The notes beneath the pieces were generated by a model, which was not told where the DNA came from, ran no database searches, and worked only from the letters and a program-made list of their open reading frames with translations. A DNA stretch of 6,473 nucleotides from the NCBI GenBank assembly GCA_023131215.1, contig JAGLZV010000064.1, positions 1 through 6,473 on the forward strand. Reading direction: 5' to 3'. A program made the position numbers and the translations under genes. This DNA comes from Candidatus Methanophagales archaeon (GTDB lineage: Archaea > Halobacteriota > Syntropharchaeia > Alkanophagales > Methanospirareceae). Position 1 is the first letter of the stretch, and every line of letters begins with the position of its first letter. Positions 5,729 to 6,473 of this stretch are shown here, piece by piece.

Positions 5729-5882
5729 CTATTCGCCTAATCGGTCTCCTACCGCACGATGCGTGAGCACCGCACAAACGGTAGACAACCCCACCTGAAA
5801 CCGCTATGACTGCCTTCCCATCTCCTATCCTTTCCCTTACCTCCTCAACCAATACTTCAATGTCTGCTATTCGTTTATAAAT
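5729..5882 (-). pseudogene. Broken fragment of the GMP synthase ATP-pyrophosphatase domain (GuaAb-like)
   Basis: Read on the minus strand, the region gives VEEVRERIGDGKAVIAVSGG followed by V, the start of the PP-loop ATPase domain that amidates XMP in GMP synthase. The loop should continue as SGGVDS, but the Asp codon is reduced to one base (5786). Restoring two bases gives STVCAVLTHRAVGDRLGE (5785-5732), which matches the family, where HRA(I/V)GDRL is usual. It then meets TAG at 5731-5729. Only about 50 of the roughly 300 residues of a full subunit remain, and upstream the frame closes at TAG 5885-5883. The fragment is divergent from guaA (5944). It could be a relic of a separate guaAb gene or an inverted duplicate of the adjacent GMP synthase. 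The homology is read by eye but is specific. Confidence 0.8.
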
Positions 5883-5910
5883 CTAGGATTAATTATAAAG
5901 ATTAACGAAT
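5869..5910 (+). promoter_or_regulatory. guaA promoter region framed by an inverted repeat
   Basis: Two TATA-like boxes precede guaA: TTTATAAAT (5874-5882) and ATTATAAAG (5892-5900). The second would place the start near 5920, with a leader of about 24 nt. ATTCGTT (5869-5875) and AACGAAT (5904-5910) form a 7-bp inverted repeat enclosing both boxes, a layout that would suit a repressor site. The left half lies within the guaAb fossil. Confidence 0.4.
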
Positions 5911-5943
5911 ATTATTAACTAATACAACAAAAAAGACCATGCG

Positions 5944-6473
5944 ATGCCAGACAGAAATAGCATAATAGAAAGGAGGGAAGCAAAAGATAGAGTAGTGGTG
6001 CTCGATTTTGGAGGGCAATATAGCCATCTCATCGTGAGAAGGTGTAGAGAATTAGGCGTTTATACGGAACTTCTCCCGTATGATATACCAATAGAAGAGC
6101 TTAAAAGAGGAATAGAAGGTAAGATCAAAGGGATTATTCTTTCCGGCAGTCCTTTTAGCGTCCACGAACCTAACAGTCCAAAATGCAGTTCCGAAATTGT
6201 TGATTTGAGCATACCCATTCTCGGAATTTGTTATGGTGCACAGTTGATTGCGTATGTAAATGGCGGAGTGGTAGGAGAAGGTAGGAAGAGCGAATTTGGA
6301 AGAACAGAACTGCTCTTTGAAGATTCTGACCTGTTTGATGGGTTAACTGAGCGTGGAAGCGAGGGAGGAAGGATAAACGTGTGGATGTCGCATGGAGACG
6401 TGATAGAGCGGTTTGATGGTGCAGATATAATAGGCTATACGATGAATTCACCTGTTGCGGCATTTCGTATTTC
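5944..6473 (+). CDS. guaA: GMP synthase, glutamine amidotransferase part (cut by window edge)
   Basis: The visible 176 residues are a class I glutaminase that releases ammonia from glutamine for converting XMP to GMP, the last step of GMP synthesis. VVVLDFGGQYSHLIVRR (17-33) is the classic GMP-synthase start. LSGSPFSV (66-73) forms the oxyanion-hole region, where many homologues have SGGP. GICYGAQL (94-101) carries the nucleophile Cys96, and VWMSHGD (146-152) is a conserved GMP-synthase motif. The catalytic His-Glu pair should lie just past the edge. The ATG at 5944 adds about 15 residues before the conserved start. Archaea often encode the two halves as separate genes. Whether this one is the short subunit or a fused enzyme cannot be seen here. 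Confidence 0.95.
   Translation, partial: MPDRNSIIERREAKDRVVVLDFGGQYSHLIVRRCRELGVYTELLPYDIPIEELKRGIEGKIKGIILSGSPFSVHEPNSPKCSSEIVDLSIPILGICYGAQLIAYVNGGVVGEGRKSEFGRTELLFEDSDLFDGLTERGSEGGRINVWMSHGDVIERFDGADIIGYTMNSPVAAFRI

Noticed and set aside
5667..5852. A 61-codon minus-strand frame as an intact small gene
   Set aside because: Only its first part matches a family (GMP synthase PP-loop). After the loop the match continues in another frame, so the rest is frameshifted nonsense.
5970..5997. AGGAGG inside guaA as the true ribosome site with a GTG start at 5995
   Set aside because: Spacing to the GTG is about 18 nt, too long, and the ATG at 5944 fits the promoter distance. The alternative cannot be wholly excluded.
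6170..6463. A 97-codon minus-strand frame opposite guaA
   Set aside because: It lies entirely antisense to clear GMP-synthase coding sequence and has no family features.

Overview
The gene content is archaeal and most likely euryarchaeal. It includes the exosome subunit Csl4, RNA polymerase subunit L, a one-piece aRF1 release factor, a GTP-type archaeal YchF, a UPF0147 protein, a tRNA with an intron in its anticodon loop, and TATA-like rather than -35/-10 promoters. An uncultured methane- or alkane-oxidising lineage (ANME-1/Syntrophoarchaeum type) would fit the gene mix. That is a guess from memory of such genomes, not something the sequence proves.

Positions 1-2709 form one minus-strand information-processing cluster, read from right to left: csl4, rpoL, a split tRNA-Gly(CCC) gene, aRF1, and a TraB-family protein that runs off the left edge. 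The genes are packed very tightly. rpoL ends inside the 5' end of the tRNA, aRF1 starts 21 nt after the tRNA, and traB follows aRF1 after a 35-nt spacer built of 7-nt repeats. The aRF1 has its NIKS, YxCxxxF and GGQ motifs but lacks the zinc-binding mini-domain normally inserted in domain 3.

Positions 2710-3311 hold a plus-strand ruvC with all four catalytic acids, divergent from csl4. This is a bacterial-type Holliday-junction resolvase in an archaeal setting. Its 3' end overlaps a convergent minus-strand gene for an unrecognised three-helix membrane protein (3291-3821).

Positions 3884-5597 carry two more minus-strand genes, an archaeal YchF-type GTPase and a UPF0147 protein. Between them lies a palindromic element of about 150 bp with 16-bp terminal inverted repeats and two perfect internal hairpins. 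The tRNA-Gly intron contains a hairpin of very similar sequence.

Positions 5598-6473 contain guaA (GMP synthase, glutaminase part), which starts at 5944 on the plus strand and runs off the right edge. Divergent from it is a small broken fragment (5729-5882) of the ATP-pyrophosphatase part of GMP synthase. A 2-nt deletion hits the SGGVDS loop and a stop follows 18 codons later. The promoter region between them holds two TATA-like boxes framed by a 7-bp inverted repeat.

Most of the window is core housekeeping. The accessory-like signals are the palindromic element, the hairpin in the tRNA intron, the guaAb fossil, the archaeal ruvC and the reduced aRF1. I did not find a convincing new multi-gene system.
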